DNA of 64,000 bases from Channallabes apus (GCA_030522415.1 CM060104.1:14256229-14320228), one strand, 5' to 3'. Counted from the first letter of the stretch, positions 38,509-55,279 are shown. Translations and numbers: made by a program. Notes: generated by a model from the sequence alone, not told the origin.

Positions 38509-38864
38509 AATGCCGGGCTGTGATTACTCCCTCTATAAAATCAAATAAAAAAAGAACTTTATAGAACATCTGCACTACAGCATGTCCAAGTTAAATTTCT
38601 CTGGTCAGATTTGACACTTGCCCATCTGAATTCAAGTGCTGCCATCAACTGGATGAAAGAACACATTGCTGAATTCATATTAGGTCCAGCAATTTGGCAG
38701 CTCACGTATACCATAATGTTCTATGAATTTTCAAATAATGACATTTCCATTTAATTCATTAATTATTTATGTCATTTTTATAAGACAGAAAGGGTTTATA
38801 CATGTTTTTAAACTCTTGCAGGGGTTAACTGAGAGTAAATGACACTATGGCCTTTAAGTTGTGT

Positions 38865-39068
38865 CTGTTTATGTTCTTCCCATGTACGGGTTTCTTTACA
38901 AAAACATGCAGGTGTGTGGAGCGGTTATGATAAATTGGCAATTGGGTGTTAAATTAATCCCTTGTGACAGACTGGCATCAAATCCAGAGATAAGCGCTGC
39001 AGTTCCCACAACAGGAAATCAATTGGTTGCTGGAAATAAGAGTGAGTGAGTGAGTGAGTGAGTGAGTT
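38865..39068 (+). repeat. Possible SINE-like repeat with (GTGA)n tail
   Basis: TGTTCTTCCCATGTACGGG, AAACATGCAGGTGTGTGG and AGACTGGCATCAAATCCAG, followed by (GAGT)n, parallel the body and tail order of the Mermaid-like SINE (heading, mid-body, tandem 4-bp tail). The identity is too low to be sure that it is the same family. Confidence 0.4.
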
Positions 39069-39889
39069 TATCTGGTACATCTAGATTAGTAAATTAGTAC
39101 ATTTGGATGTTCTCCATTGATTTGGACAGCTAAATGAACAAGAAAATTAATTAATCATATGCTATATTATGTCTAGTAGGGTATAGGCGTTCTTTGGCTG
39201 ATTTCACAATATTTGTGACATCATCTTTATTTCTTACTCTACCATGGCTCATCCAACAATAGTTCAATTTCCTCTTGTATTCTATACTCTTACCTGTAAG
39301 TTTTCGGTGAATTCACATCACACCAACCTCACAACAAGAGTTAAAACTATTAACACACTTAACATACAGTATACAGTACTGTACTTACATGCAGAATGAG
39401 GAACCAAATCAAGTAAGCATGCAGACAGGTACGCAAGCCAATAATATATTTACCATTCCACTTTGCACTCTGCATGAAGAGGGCCTGAGGAGCACATGGT
39501 TAATGATCCTAACACCAGCATGGGCAGCAGTAGACACCTGGAGAAAAGCATTAAGATATCAGGGGTTTCAGTGCAGAGCTATTCTGTCTGAGGATCCGGT
39601 GAGGAATGATGAGAGTCTTTGCAGAATCACAGGACACTCATGTGAGTTGTTTTAAGAGACCCTAAAATTAAATTAGAACACATCCTCTCTCACTTCATTA
39701 AGAAACAAGGCAAATCAGAAGCAAAGATTCAAATACTGTCCAATTCACTGACTTTAGATGCTATCTATTTTTGGCAAATAAAATAATATTGTGCTGTACA
39801 TTTTTGGAGTGCAAGCTAGAAACCAAAAAAAAAAAAAAAATCTTTATGAGGAACACTATATGAGCACTGAGTAGGGCCTTGATTTTCTC

Positions 39890-40225
39890 CAACCCAGTCT
39901 CAACTCAACATGGCATGGATACCACAAGATGTTGAAAACATTTCATAAAGATTGTGCTCCATGTTGAAATGATTACAGCGTGTAAACCATGCAGATCGTT
40001 CAGGTTCCTTTTCATGTTGTAAATCCCTAAGGTGTTCTATTGGATTCAGATCAAGTGACTGTAAGAGCCACTGAACTCATTCTCATTTTAATGAAACCAG
40101 TTTGAGACGACTTTTGTTTAGACATTAGAAGATGTTAAACTGTAACCATAAAGGGATGCATACTGTATGGTCATCAACAATACTCAAATAATGTGGAATT
40201 CAAGCTATGATTGATTAGTATTAAC
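39890..40225 (-). mobile_element. Degenerate Tc1-like fragment, reverse orientation
   Basis: The minus strand of the same Tc1 family as the 15.3-16.3 kb fossil can be followed: CATGGATACCACAAGATGTTG, TGTTCTATTGGATTCAGATC (antisense of the SPDLNPIE coding stretch), AACCAGTTTGAGACGA and ACCATAAAGGGATGCATACT. It is too decayed to code. Confidence 0.6.
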
Positions 40226-40955
40226 GAGCTCAAAATGTGACAAGAAAACATTCCATCCAGCATTACACCACCTACTGTAGGCTGTTGAAAAAGGGCTTGT
40301 TTGATGCATGCTGTGGTGCTAAATTCTTTGTGCTTCAAGCGAATTTAAGTTTCGAAACACCAGGCTGGATTTTTCCAGGAAATATCTATCAAGTTTTGGT
40401 GTGCATGTGCCCACTTCAACTAGCTTTCTGTTCTTGTCTGACAGAAACTGAACCCAACTGCTTTTGTAGCTTAACCACTTTAAGGTTCAGCATGTTTTGC
40501 ATTCTGAGAAGCTTTTCTGTTTACTGCAGTTGTATAGCGTGATTAGCTGAGTTTCCTTAGTCTGTCATTTCTGGCTAACCCCCACTGACCCCTGTAGCCA
40601 ACAAGGTATTTCTGGCTGATTTTTAAACACAATTTAAAGAAACTCTAGAGACTTCTGTGTGTGGAAAATCTTAGGATATCGCTAATTATAGAAATACTTA
40701 AAAGCAAACATTGTTCTTGTTTGTGTGATTATTGAATATATCTCTGGAAGCAAATGTGGGATTTTTACTAGTGGCTTGTAGGGTTTTATAATATCGTAAG
40801 ACATTGTAATCTACAGTAATAAGAAGATTCCTGTGCCTTGAGAACAGACGCCTCGCTGTGCTTCCTGATGTCTTATGTGGTAACACCTTCGATATCCTCT
40901 ACCCAGACGAATATACATCCAAATGGCTCTTGTCTGCTAGAACCCTTTTGTTTAA

Positions 40956-42864
40956 CCCTGTAAAGCCCACTGTTGCAGAATTACAACATCACTTTTAACA
41001 ATTCTAAAAAAAAAGGCCAGCAAATGTTTTTTCTTTTTTTCTCAAAACCACATTTACATATTTAATGGGTCCTATTGTTTGTCCTTACAATGCTATTGGA
41101 TAGAAAAAGTGTTTTTAGGTCTGGTCATCTTGCCATGAACTTACTCTACCTACAAACTTCGCTTTGAGCGGATCACCGTTTTTTGCATGACTGGATTTGA
41201 CAAGATTTAAGTAAGTAAAATTCCTTAAATATTTTTTTGTTTTTTATTACAATGTCTAGAACAAATACATATACAGTTATTTTAGAAAACATTAATCAAA
41301 TTTGATTCAGAGCTTATTATGTCTATGTTGTAATTCTACAACGTTGGGTTAGAGTAGTAGCCTGTTGCATTGTTCAGGGACAGGTGTGAATGTGAACCTG
41401 TTAGTGCTCTAGGGGGGATGCATGTGTCCCTTTTAGTATGATAAGTAGAGAGCATAACAGGTCACAGTATTGTTTGAATGTAGTGGAATTTCGATTAGCA
41501 TTTGCATTGAAATTGTGATACTTTGATGGGTAATACTTAGATCTCCACCCTTGACACCTGGTCTACCACCCTGTCTATTCTTTGTTTATCTGCTACAATA
41601 TAAGATCTATAGATGTGTTATTCACATATTTATTTAAAATTTTCCAAACATTTTCAGTTTCAGAATGCCACCAGTACAGAAAAGTCATCTATTCAGTGTG
41701 CAGGATGTAATTGCTGCAGTCCAAAATGGAGAGAGCGATTTTGAAATGGACTCAGATTACACTGATGAAGTGACTCAGAGAATGAAGTTGCAGGTGAAAT
41801 AGACAAAAGAAAACCACCAATCCATTGACTGCCCAGCCAATGATGATGTGGACATCAAGCCCCAACCAAAAAAAAACACACAGTGGCTCGTGACAGGTTT
41901 CGCTGGTTGAAAAAGGAGTTTATCGGTCCCAATACCGATTTTTATGATTCAGAAATCATCAATGATGCCACCTCCCTTCTCACACCACTGGAGTACTTTT
42001 ACAAGTTTGTGACAGGAGATATGATTGAAGCTCTGAAACACAAATGAGTACAGCTTGCAAAAAAATGGAACATCTGTAAACACTAATAATAACGAAATTA
42101 AGACGATGCTTGGCATGTACCTGAAGATGGGCCTAATGCAAATGTCTGGTGTCCGTATGTATTGTGAGACAGACACACAGGTACACCCCTGTTTCTGGTG
42201 TGATGTCCCGCAACAGATTCCAATCTCTGTTGACTTCATTACTCTTCATAAACAACTTAACTCTATCAGATATCGAAAAGAAGGACAAACTCTGGAAACT
42301 CAGACCATGGCTAAACTGGCTGTACGCAAAGACTTGATTGCACATTTACCAGTAAAGACGAAGAGAGGAGACAATAATGGATACACAAACACACGGTGTA
42401 GCAAGTGCAATGTTCGCCAGAGCTTCTCGGATGAAAAGAACTGTCTTAGGGACTATCACTGCAAGTAAATACAGACTTCATTCAAACCACGCTGAATGTG
42501 ACCAAAAAATTTTTTTCTAAATATTTTTATTAATAAATGCTTATTCATATAAAAATTATGATTGTTGTGTATATATTACTTATGATATATACTGCTATGG
42601 CACTACGTAAGTGAGCAACCCTGCAAATGAATACTTAAATGTTCTGTATACCTGTTCAGACAAAGTGAGAACAAATACAGAAATTCTGCTCACAACTACA
42701 GTACAGTAGGCCCAACGTTCCAATACTACAACATTTCCCTAAAAACTTACTAAAATATAAAAAATGTGAAAAATCTTTCATTCCTACATCAGAGGCCTCC
42801 TAAGACAAAATCAGAGAGGGAAATTTTTTTTTTTCATTTTTTTCTATAGTTGGGTCTCACAGGG
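40956..42864 (+). mobile_element. piggyBac-like transposon, internal deletion derivative
   Basis: TTAA lies at both edges (40952-40955 and 42865-42868). The inner ends are CCCTGTAAAGCCCACTGTTG and, inverted, CCCTGTGAGACCCAACTATA, the hallmark piggyBac termini and target. The coding remnants are + strand. Near 41665 is MPPVQKSHLFSVQDVIAAV. Near 41895-42045 is RFRWLKKEFIGPNTDFYD leading to TPLEYFYKFVTGDMIEAL. At 42055-42468 is a piece with IKTMLGMYLKMGLMQMSGV and a C-terminal Cys-rich finger (CSKCNVRQSF to YHCK). The central DDD catalytic part is deleted and stops interrupt the rest, so the copy cannot move itself. Confidence 0.88.
41665..42468 (+). pseudogene. piggyBac transposase remnant
   Basis: Three in-order transposase pieces in different frames: an acidic N terminus, the start of the catalytic region, and the C-terminal Cys-rich domain with CxxC spacing. 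No frame joins them, and the segment carrying the catalytic aspartates is absent. The last piece has an open 137-codon frame (42055-42468) that crosses the deletion. Confidence 0.8.
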
Positions 42865-42868
42865 TTAA

Positions 42869-43717
42869 TCAGGAGAATGTAAATGTATTTCCTCTCTCCT
42901 GTCTGTCTCCGGGTCACTGGATGATTGACATGTTAATGACTGATTAATTTCTTCTTCATTTAAACCTAACATAGCTATAACAGTAAATCATTTATTGAAT
43001 AATAAGAGGTTAAAAGTTAATTGAAGAAAAACAGGATTTACTGAAATTGAAGAAAAAAAAACTTCTAATGTGAAAAAAATACACTGTCATCTGTCATTTT
43101 TAAATTTTATTTTATTGCAAGTCTAAACAATTAGCTTTTTTATTTTTTTTACAATTAGCTACTTGACCTATGGTATTTTTTTATTGAGACAATACAAAAG
43201 AATACAGAACATGTTAAACACATTTAAGAATAATAACTGCAGCAATAATAACAACACACACACACACACACAAAAAATCCATTAATTAGAACAAATAAAA
43301 TATAAAGGACAAAGAACTATAGATTTGAGAGTCCAAAAAAAGGTTAAAATACACGAGAGGATCGAAATTAAGTACAAACCGTGAAAAGATGTAGCAAGAG
43401 ACACTTCAATTAAAAATAATATCATAATAATCTAGAAGTATATTCTACTTATTATTAAATTGAATTAATTTAAGAGAGTTTAAAATTGAGGTCATTTCTA
43501 GAAGGAAAAGATGGAAATACAATTGTTCCTTTTTAATTCTCTGTTTATGTATAAAGTATTTTGCATGTAAAATAAAATAATTAACAACAAATTCAAGCGG
43601 TTTATTTTCTGCTTGATATAATCTTTTATTCTCATAATAAAAAATTATATCTTTAATAGTAAAGGAGTGAGACACATTTTTCCCCAGATGGTTCAACAAT
43701 AACATTTCTAACATTCT
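42869..43717. other. AT-rich intergenic
   Basis: Poly-A and poly-T rich, with a short CA run at 43254-43272. No gene seen. Confidence 0.6.
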
Positions 43718-43731
43718 TTCTTTGTTTGACA

Positions 43732-43935
43732 GAAGGCCCGGGTTCGATTCCAGCCAGTGCCCACACCCCAGCCACTGGATACATTGCCGGTACCAAGCCC
43801 GGATAAAATGGGAGGGTTGCGTCAGGAAGGGCATCCGGCGTAAAACCTGTGCCAAGTTGTAGTGTGGACTGGATATTCCGCTGTGGCGACCCCTTGCCGG
43901 GAGCACCCGAAAGACCAACAACAACAACAACAACA
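43732..43935 (+). mobile_element. RTE-mobilised SINE, 5'-truncated
   Basis: It starts within a B-box (GGGTTCGATTCC), continues TGCGTCAGGAAGGGCATCCG and ends CGCTGTGGCGACCCCTTGCC then (ACA)n. A duplicated TTTCTTTGTTTGACA lies on both sides (43718-43732 and about 43936-43950). Its 3' end resembles the 3' end of the RTE-like LINE at 48.0 kb, which fits mobilisation by that LINE family. Confidence 0.75.
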
Positions 43936-44235
43936 TTTCTTTGTTTGACAAATCTGGCAATCTGTTGACATATGAGCAGTTCCTGACTCTCTGGACTTCC
44001 AGTAACTACTAGAGTTTAATTAATTAATGAGAGCTATTCGCCCCGGTTTAATTAGGCTCATTAAGAGTAACCTAGCGTATGGTTCTTATGAGCTCAGACA
44101 ATCTAAATTAATGTTAGATGATATTGATATAACTGATTAAAAAAAATATGCAATAATAAACACATTCGCCTGATTTTTCAAAACCCAAAGAAGAATTACT
44201 CCGATAGGGAAATTTTATTGGAGATCCTACATTCA

Positions 44236-44467
44236 TTCATTCATTCATTCATTCATTCATTCATTTTCTATACCTGGAGACTTCGAGCACTAGGCGGGGT
44301 ACACCCTGGACAGGGTGCCAATCCATCGCAGGGCACACACACATACACACACTCACACACCCAATCACACACTACGGGGAATTTAGGAACGCCAATTAGC
44401 CTAACCTGCATATCTTTGGATTGTGGGAGGAAACCGGAGTACTCGGAGGAAACCCACCAAGCACGGG
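44236..44467 (-). mobile_element. SINE copy 6, 5'-truncated
   Basis: Same family, reverse orientation, lacking the tRNA-like head. A perfect target duplication GAGATCCTACATTCA flanks it (44221-44235 and 44468-44482), showing a true 5'-truncated insertion and not a later deletion. Confidence 0.88.
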
Positions 44468-44746
44468 GAGATCCTACATTCAAGATATTAAATAACATAA
44501 AGCCTGGCTTTTGCCTAATAAATACTGCATCTCTAACAAAATAAAAGATGTTAATTTTAAGGTTCTCCACAAAATGTAGAGGTAGAGGATACATGTTCTT
44601 TTTGTGATACATTAAATGAAACTCTGATTCATTTGTTTGTTGAGTGTGAGAAAACAAAAAACTCTTTTGAACTCTTTTAAAAGACCACCTCTTCACCCAT
44701 GGTGGCGTTGTATAGTGGGTGCGGTCTATGACGTGTGTTAACTGTG

Positions 44747-44773
44747 ATTGGTAGATTTCTTTAGAGGCGGGGC
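44747..44773 (+). promoter_or_regulatory. steap1: Putative steap1 core promoter (inverted CCAAT and GC box)
   Basis: An inverted CCAAT box (ATTGG, 44747-44751) is followed by a GC box GAGGCGGGGC (44764-44773) and an AT-rich CATAAAT just downstream. They lie about 1.3 kb upstream of the coding exon and just ahead of a plausible untranslated exon. Promoter status is inferred from motif clustering only. Confidence 0.45.
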
Positions 44774-44794
44774 TAACATAAATGCGTCTCCGCC

Positions 44795-44967
44795 TTCGGC
44801 AGAGGATGTGTACTCTGTCAAAGAGGTTGAAGGAGACAGAAAGTTATTTCGTTCATTTATTGGTCACAGCTTTATTTCACGGAACGCACACACACACACA
44901 CACACACACACGCGGGTAAAAGCTACACGGACTTTATTGTGGACAGTAGAGAAGTTTATGTGCTGAG
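44795..44967 (+). other. steap1: Putative non-coding first exon of steap1
   Basis: This stretch follows the CCAAT/GC-box cluster and ends at a good donor, GCTGAG|GTAGGG, at 44967/44968. The next acceptor with a strong polypyrimidine tract is at 46049, six bases before the steap1 ATG. It would contain a (CA)n tract in the 5' UTR. The 5' end is a guess. Confidence 0.4.
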
Positions 44968-46055
44968 GTAGGGTTCTCTTTTTGACTAACATTAGACCCA
45001 CTTAGTGTATTTTCAGTCATATCTTTGTGTTTTGCACACTAAGCGTGACTGGTGTGATATTCAACAGAGAGTTCAAATTTTCAACAGAGCCATGTGTAGT
45101 TATGTATTATAGTGTTACAAATAGCTGTATAAAACCAGTACAGTTTTAATAATCACATTACACACTTTGACTACTAGAACACTATGATGAATAACCCACG
45201 GAGTGTTTAATAAAGAGCCCGAATGTTAAGCCACTTGATGTTAAAATCCCCCCTCTCTAAGAATTATAGGCTTACAGGAAGGTCACGTGACTTTATCTTT
45301 GTGCCCCCATGCTTAAAGGGTTCTTGGCATAGGAATGTATTACAATAAAGGACTGTAGAGATTGTCCATGAAGGCCTAGCATAATAGTGCATTTTTGGTT
45401 ATTGTGCAGGGTTTAATGCTGGCTGCCCTATAATGGAGGAATGTCCTTGTGATTTGGGAGACATAACCACGTACTGTGACGAGAGCTTTCAGCCGTCTGA
45501 AGTGGAACCACGACTACAGTTGACTCAAAAGGCATGGCACACTGCAGCATTGCGTGAATGACCCATATAACAGGCATATAAAGTAAAAGAAATAAGATGC
45601 ATGTATCTACTGTAACCCTTCTCGTACGTACGAAAAATATCCTCTTTGGTGTGCTTATCTCAGTAAGCTGATGTTACTGATGAAGTAATATTTTCATTTT
45701 TTTTTTTTTTTGTGAACAGAAACTCTAGAGAAACATCATCATTAGATATTTTTTAATGCTTTTTAACTTTGACTCAGGCTTTAATTAAAATGAGTTTTAG
45801 GGGTTTTGTAATCCTTAGGACAGATGAACAGAGGGAAAGTCCTGACTGTGAAGCATGATTGCATCTGTAATTGTAACTATGAAGTTGAAAATTAATGGTG
45901 TTGTTTTGTCAGTGTGAGTAGAATGGCAACTTTTCAGCTGAATATCACTCTTAAATAGCATTTATTTAGTACAGCACCATGTCATCTTAGGATCACAGGT
46001 CTCCATAATTAGATTTAAGACATTAAATACAGCTCTTGCTTTCTCTCAGGAGCCC

Positions 46056-50701
<4,646 letters not shown>

Positions 50702-51359
50702 TTTTGACTCTGTCTTCGAGGTGAAGAGTTGAACTTTGTGCTTTATGAATTTCGTGTTTTAAATCGTAATGGTTTTGCAAAGTGCTGTTTTTTTTTTTTT
50801 TTTTTACAACGTGTTAAAGATGTTTGTTTGTTTTTTCATTATTTGGGTATGAAATAATGATCCCTCTTTTTTTACTTATTTTACAATAGTAATTAATTGG
50901 CAAATAGTATAGTGAGAACTGTGTATATTGTTACTACAGCATACTGTTCTTTATAAAGAACAAAAGATTCTTTGTGAGTGATACATGATACTCTATTAAG
51001 CAGAATTCGCAACAATTGTAGACAAAAACTACAGCCATATTGCACTCATATTTTAGATCTTAATTAGGTTTATTGTGCCTCACTCTTGAGAACTGCATGT
51101 GAAATGCAATAAGCTGTGCTGTGCACGGCCAGACTATCCCTAATTATACACTATTGTTCAAATGCAACAATAGTGGTGACACTGAAAAAATCTTTTCTTG
51201 ACCATCATTTTTGTAAGGTAGTGTGTGAATAAGAATTCACCATTGTTTAGAGACTGCAATTACACTTGCTGTCTTTAAAGTTTCTTATCAGTTGTGAATT
51301 TTTGTAAATGACGTACTATTACGTCAAATCAGCAGTGTTTAAACCAGCCACCTGAGTAC

Positions 51360-51445
<86 letters not shown>

Positions 51446-52065
51446 TTCAAATTTTAACATGCCCTACAATTAATATAGAATATTTTTATACAGCCCTAAC
51501 GAGAAAATATTCAATTGTATGTATTATTACTTGAAAATATGCATTTGTTTTTAATTATCATTTAAGATTTTAATATATTTGTAGGGTGCTTAGACTACTT
51601 AATTAGATGTAAACATGTTGATTAGTCAGCATGATTGAAAAAAACAGCAAGGTGAATCAATGAAAAAAGATGGCAAAATAGCTAACTAACTAACTTACTA
51701 AGTAACTAACAAAATAAATAAATAAATATGTCAGAATTTGACTACTATATATTATGTAAGATGACACGTTTTTTTGCATTTTTTGGGGGAGTATTTTTGC
51801 TTTGCGGAAGGTTTTCTTTCATGACATTTTTATGCAGTGTACTGCCTTCTGTTTTTGTCATCTACTAGTCTAACACTTTTCTTTATTAGACCTGCTGGTT
51901 GATCAATTAAAATAATAATAGTTACAAATATTGAAAATGTATATTGGTAAGAAAAAGATGGGTTAGGTTAGGGTTAACCCTAACCCAGAAATGTAGTTAG
52001 TATTCTCACAACTCTCATGTCTTTGTGCACTGTTAAATTCAGTTATTTTCAATGTATTTTTAAGT
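50702..52065. other. steap1 3' UTR and flank
   Basis: The region after the steap1 stop is AT-rich with a poly-T run at 50788 and the TA/GA repeat at 51.4 kb. The polyadenylation site is not clear. TTAGGG-like GGGTTAGGTTAGGGTTAACC at 51960 is a short chance-like telomere-type patch. Confidence 0.5.
51366..51441. repeat. Compound (TA)n(GA)n microsatellite
   Basis: About 20 TA units, then GATA, then about 15 GA units, in the 3' flank of steap1. Confidence 0.96.
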
Positions 52066-52494
52066 CAGTGTATACATCAGGGGAAAATTATATTCTAGTT
52101 ATTGTAACAAAATTATGCATAAGATATATTTTGCCAACTGATGTCAATCAGTGAATCATTAAAGACCAACACCTAACATGTTTCTGAATCGTTCTGTTTT
52201 GCATCATCCCTACAGAGTTTCAAAGGTCTGAATCTGCGCTAAATTGTAGATAGTGTGTAAATGTTGAGTTGTGTGTACAAATTTAAGTGAAATGAGTGAA
52301 ACAAAGAGAGCATGCAGGCTTGAGGTTGACAACTGCGCTGAATTGTTTAGCTTCAGCTTTACTCATCTTTTGAAACAGAGGATATTAAGTACAAATGTGC
52401 TCTAAATCTTTAAATCCAGATTAAAACAAACTTAAAACAAACTTCAAAACAAATATTGTTTTTACGAGTATTTCTCAGCACTGTTCTCACTTCT

Positions 52495-52625
52495 CCAGGG
52501 TTGGGCAGGTTTTTTCGTGTGCTTTGAGGGTTTACTGTGGTTACTCTGATTACCTCTCACAGTCCCAAGACATGCAGTGTAAACTGATTGGTGTTTCCAA
52601 ATTGCCTGAGTATAGGATTGTGATG
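52495..52625 (+). mobile_element. SINE relic in the steap1-steap2 interval
   Basis: GTGCTTTGAGGGTTTACTG, TTACCTCTCACAGTCCCAAG, ACATGCAGTGTAAACTGATT and GTGTTTCCAAATTGCC match the middle of the Mermaid-like SINE with many changes. Confidence 0.6.
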
Positions 52626-52794
52626 TTACTACTTCTGATGCTCCTGCCCCAGCAGATAGCATCAAAGAATATTGCACTTGCAACATTTGCAACATCTGCA
52701 AAATTTTGCTGCAGACATTAAAGGAGACAAGTTTCCTCAAGAAATAGAGTCTGCTATATCCTTATAGACAGTGTCTGTTTTGCATTTCACCACC

Positions 52795-53367
52795 TCCTTC
52801 TCAACTGTAAGTTAGATTGTTTTTGCCATAGTCCTGGTCCCCCTGAGATCCACAACCATCTCCTTTTTTCTTGACCATCCACTAAACTGTGCACTAGGCC
52901 TCTGTACTCTGAATTTCTGCAGATGACAGTATTCAGTTGTACTGAAAGTCCAAAGTGTACTGTATAATGTGAAAAGGAAAGGTGAGAGTACTGTCCCCTG
53001 CGGGGCTCCAGTACTGCTGACCACCTTTTCAAACATGCATCCCTGCAGCCTCACAAACTGTGGTCTGTCCATCAGATCCCTGTCAGTAATCCAGGAGGTT
53101 GTCTAGGTGTCGGCATGAATGTTCTCGAGCTTCTTTTGCAGCAGTGCAGGTTGTGTTAAAAGCAATGGAGAAATCAAAGGACATAGGTCTCACCGTGCTG
53201 CCGGCTTTATCTAGGTCAGAAATAGTTTGCTGAATAAGATAAATGATGGCATTGTCCACATTAAACTGAGGTAAACTGCAGTGGGACTAGAAAGGTGCTA
53301 ACCTCTCCAAAACCTTCATTATATGAGATGTAAGGGCAACTGGTCTGTAGTCACTGAGGGTGGATGG
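52795..53367 (-). mobile_element. LINE reverse-transcriptase fragment, reverse orientation
   Basis: The minus strand reads SDYRPVALTSHIMKVLERL (from about 53355), then FVRLQGCMFEKVVSSTGAPQ and GTVLSPFLFTLYS (53050-52960) and a damaged SDDSAIV-like region. These are RT blocks of a fish non-LTR retrotransposon. Deletions and frameshifts disrupt it. Its 5' side abuts the last bases of the duplicated steap2 exon. Confidence 0.75.
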
Positions 53368-53728
53368 AGATGCTAGTCGACAGGTAAAGACATACCAACA
53401 GTGATGTTTACAACCCTAGTATTTTTTTTATAGTTTATAGTCAATCGTTAAAACATAAGTTGTATACATTTTTTAAAAAACCTATGAGACAATTCACTTC
53501 CTGTTATAAGGAATGTTACAGTATAATAGCTATAATCAGTCTTTCCTCATTAACTTCATTTCATTTCTACTGATGGTAGCAAGACAAATAAGACGTCGTT
53601 GTAACTTCTTTGGGATTATTATTTAAGTCATTTTGAGATTCTGGACTTAAAATGACTTAATAATAATATAATTATTATTGATTGATTGATTGATTGCGTT
53701 GTCGTGGTGCTGTGGTATCTGGTTGCTG

Positions 53729-53789
53729 ATTGGTGGAGGTGCGCGCTTTGAGGAGCCAGCCCGTGGCCAATCAGAGCACAGAGGGCGGG
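53729..53789 (+). promoter_or_regulatory. steap2: Putative steap2 core promoter (two CCAAT boxes, GC box)
   Basis: An inverted CCAAT (ATTGG, 53729-53733), a direct CCAAT (53767-53771, GGCCAATCAGAG) and a GC box GGGCGGG (53783-53789) occur within 61 bp, in a locally GC- and CpG-rich patch unlike its AT-rich surroundings. The spacing is typical of a TATA-less NF-Y/Sp1 promoter. It lies 1.5 kb upstream of the first steap2 coding exon. Confidence 0.55.
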
Positions 53790-53799
53790 ACGAGCAGCG

Positions 53800-53893
53800 A
53801 CAGTGAGGACATCTCCAGCTGTATCGCAGTGACGGAGGATTCAAGAAGGATCCCGATAACGTGGGAGAGGCGTCGGCGTTACCTCAGAACAAG
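53800..53893 (+). other. steap2: Putative non-coding first exon of steap2
   Basis: This GC-rich stretch directly downstream of the CCAAT/GC-box cluster ends at a possible donor AACAAG|GTTAGA (53893/53894). Splicing to the acceptor at 55262 would place the start codon 17 bases into exon 2. The transcription start is not determinable. A 64-codon ORF crosses this exon, but it continues past the donor and shows no known motif. Confidence 0.45.
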
Positions 53894-54334
53894 GTTAGAG
53901 GGAATACGTGGGGTCGTGATGTGATAAGTATTCCTAAATGAAAACGATAATAAAAGCGTTGTGTGTTAGTGCAGCGTTAGCGGGTGACATTGGCGGGTCT
54001 GTGGCGGGTCAGTGCTGCGCCGCTCCACAGCAACATGAGCTACTGACAGCGCGGCGTTTCCACCAGGCTTCATCTCACACATCACTCTCACTTCTATACA
54101 AACACTCAGCCGTGTACACACAGTATATCGATGAATCTATATACGCGTATGAATCTAATGTTTATAAATATATACAAGTACATAATGCCTGTTAGAACAT
54201 GAGACATGTGAGGACCTGTGGAGCTCATCACAGTCTATCAACATGCTGTATGTTAAACATGCTATCAACTAGCAGACGCAGTTAAAGTGATTTTATGTTA
54301 AGGGGTGAAGATATTATAAGTAATATAATTGGAA

Positions 54335-54642
54335 ATTCACTCACTCACTCATTTTCTACACCGCTTTATCTTGTATACAGGGTCATGGGGGGCCTGAAGC
54401 CTATCCTAAGAGACTTGGGCATGAGGCGGGGTACACTCTGGACAGGATTCCAGTCCATCACAGGACACACACACAAACACGAACACTACGGGCAATTTGC
54501 GAACACCAGTTGACATGTTTTTGGACTGTGGGAGGAAACCGGAGTACCCAGAGGAAACCCACCAAGCACAAGGAGGCAGGAATCAAACCTGATCCTGGAG
54601 GTGCAAGGCGACAGCGCTAACATCGAAGCTACTGTGCCGCCA
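54335..54642 (-). mobile_element. SINE copy 7, in steap2 intron 1
   Basis: Reverse orientation, tail (ACTC)n. It keeps ACCGCTTTATCTTGTATACA, TGTGGGAGGAAACCGGAGTA and GGAGGTGCAAGGCGACAGC. The mid-body is partly deleted. Confidence 0.85.
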
Positions 54643-55279
54643 TCACTGGAGCTTCTTGGACCAAATCTTGTTGCACAGACGGCCCACTGAGAACATAATT
54701 ATTATGTTTTATTATAGCCCAGTCTCTAGAGCTATGAATTATGACCTTGGGTAGACTGATGATTCAATTTTTGGACATTCCGATTTTCAGTTTGATTCAG
54801 TAGCACCAATATTTATTGTCAAATATTTCTCAGTTTGTAAAGTATTTCAAACTAGTTGAGTATCTAAGCAGCATTTAAATACTGCATAGTATTATGACTT
54901 ACACAAAGTGATGAGCTATTGCTCCTGCTCCACAGTCCCACAGCTGGTGGGGGTAATGCATAGACTGCTCAAAAGAAGTAGTAATAGTAAACAGTAGTAT
55001 TTTGGAAGAAGATGTTAAAAGGCGTGAAATGATTCTGAATCAAAAATCCATCAGTTCGTTTAATTGAATTGATCAACAGTACATTAGCAATTTAATTGCA
55101 CATCTCTAGTTTCTGATATTGTTTGTCTTTCATTGCCATACATAAGTGTATACATCAGGGAAAAATTATATTCTAGTTATTGTAACAAAATTAATACAAT
55201 GTAAAACAATAGGATGATATTTCTGTACAGTTACATTTATTTTCCTACTTTGTTTTTTTCAGCATCTAGACATCTAAAA

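Larger units (their letters stand above)
52066..53605 (+). pseudogene. Decayed partial duplicate of the steap2 exon 2 region
   Basis: Two separated pieces match steap2 in the same order and orientation. Bases 52066-52112 repeat the intron 1 sequence at about 55146-55193 almost exactly. Bases 53367-53605 repeat the last 16 bases of steap2 exon 2, its donor and about 220 bases of intron 2 (55762-56000), including CTAGTCGACAG|GT and GAGACAATTCACTTCCT. Nearly all of the duplicated exon is missing; a SINE relic and a minus-strand LINE fragment occupy the gap. This points to an old tandem duplication of this part of steap2 that lost its exon. It encodes nothing now. Confidence 0.7.

Noticed and set aside
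45437..45562. 42-codon ORF (MEECPCDLGDIT...) upstream of steap1 as an upstream coding exon
   Set aside because: It ends in TGA before any usable donor and does not resemble STEAP1 N termini; the real start sits in the exon at 46050.
51955..51985. Interstitial telomere repeat (GGGTTAGGTTAGGGTTAACC)
   Set aside because: Only two to three imperfect units in a short palindromic patch; too short to call.
53730..53924. 64-codon ORF in the steap2 promoter region as a protein gene
   Set aside because: It crosses the likely donor, shows no known motif, and its GC-rich composition is explained by the promoter.
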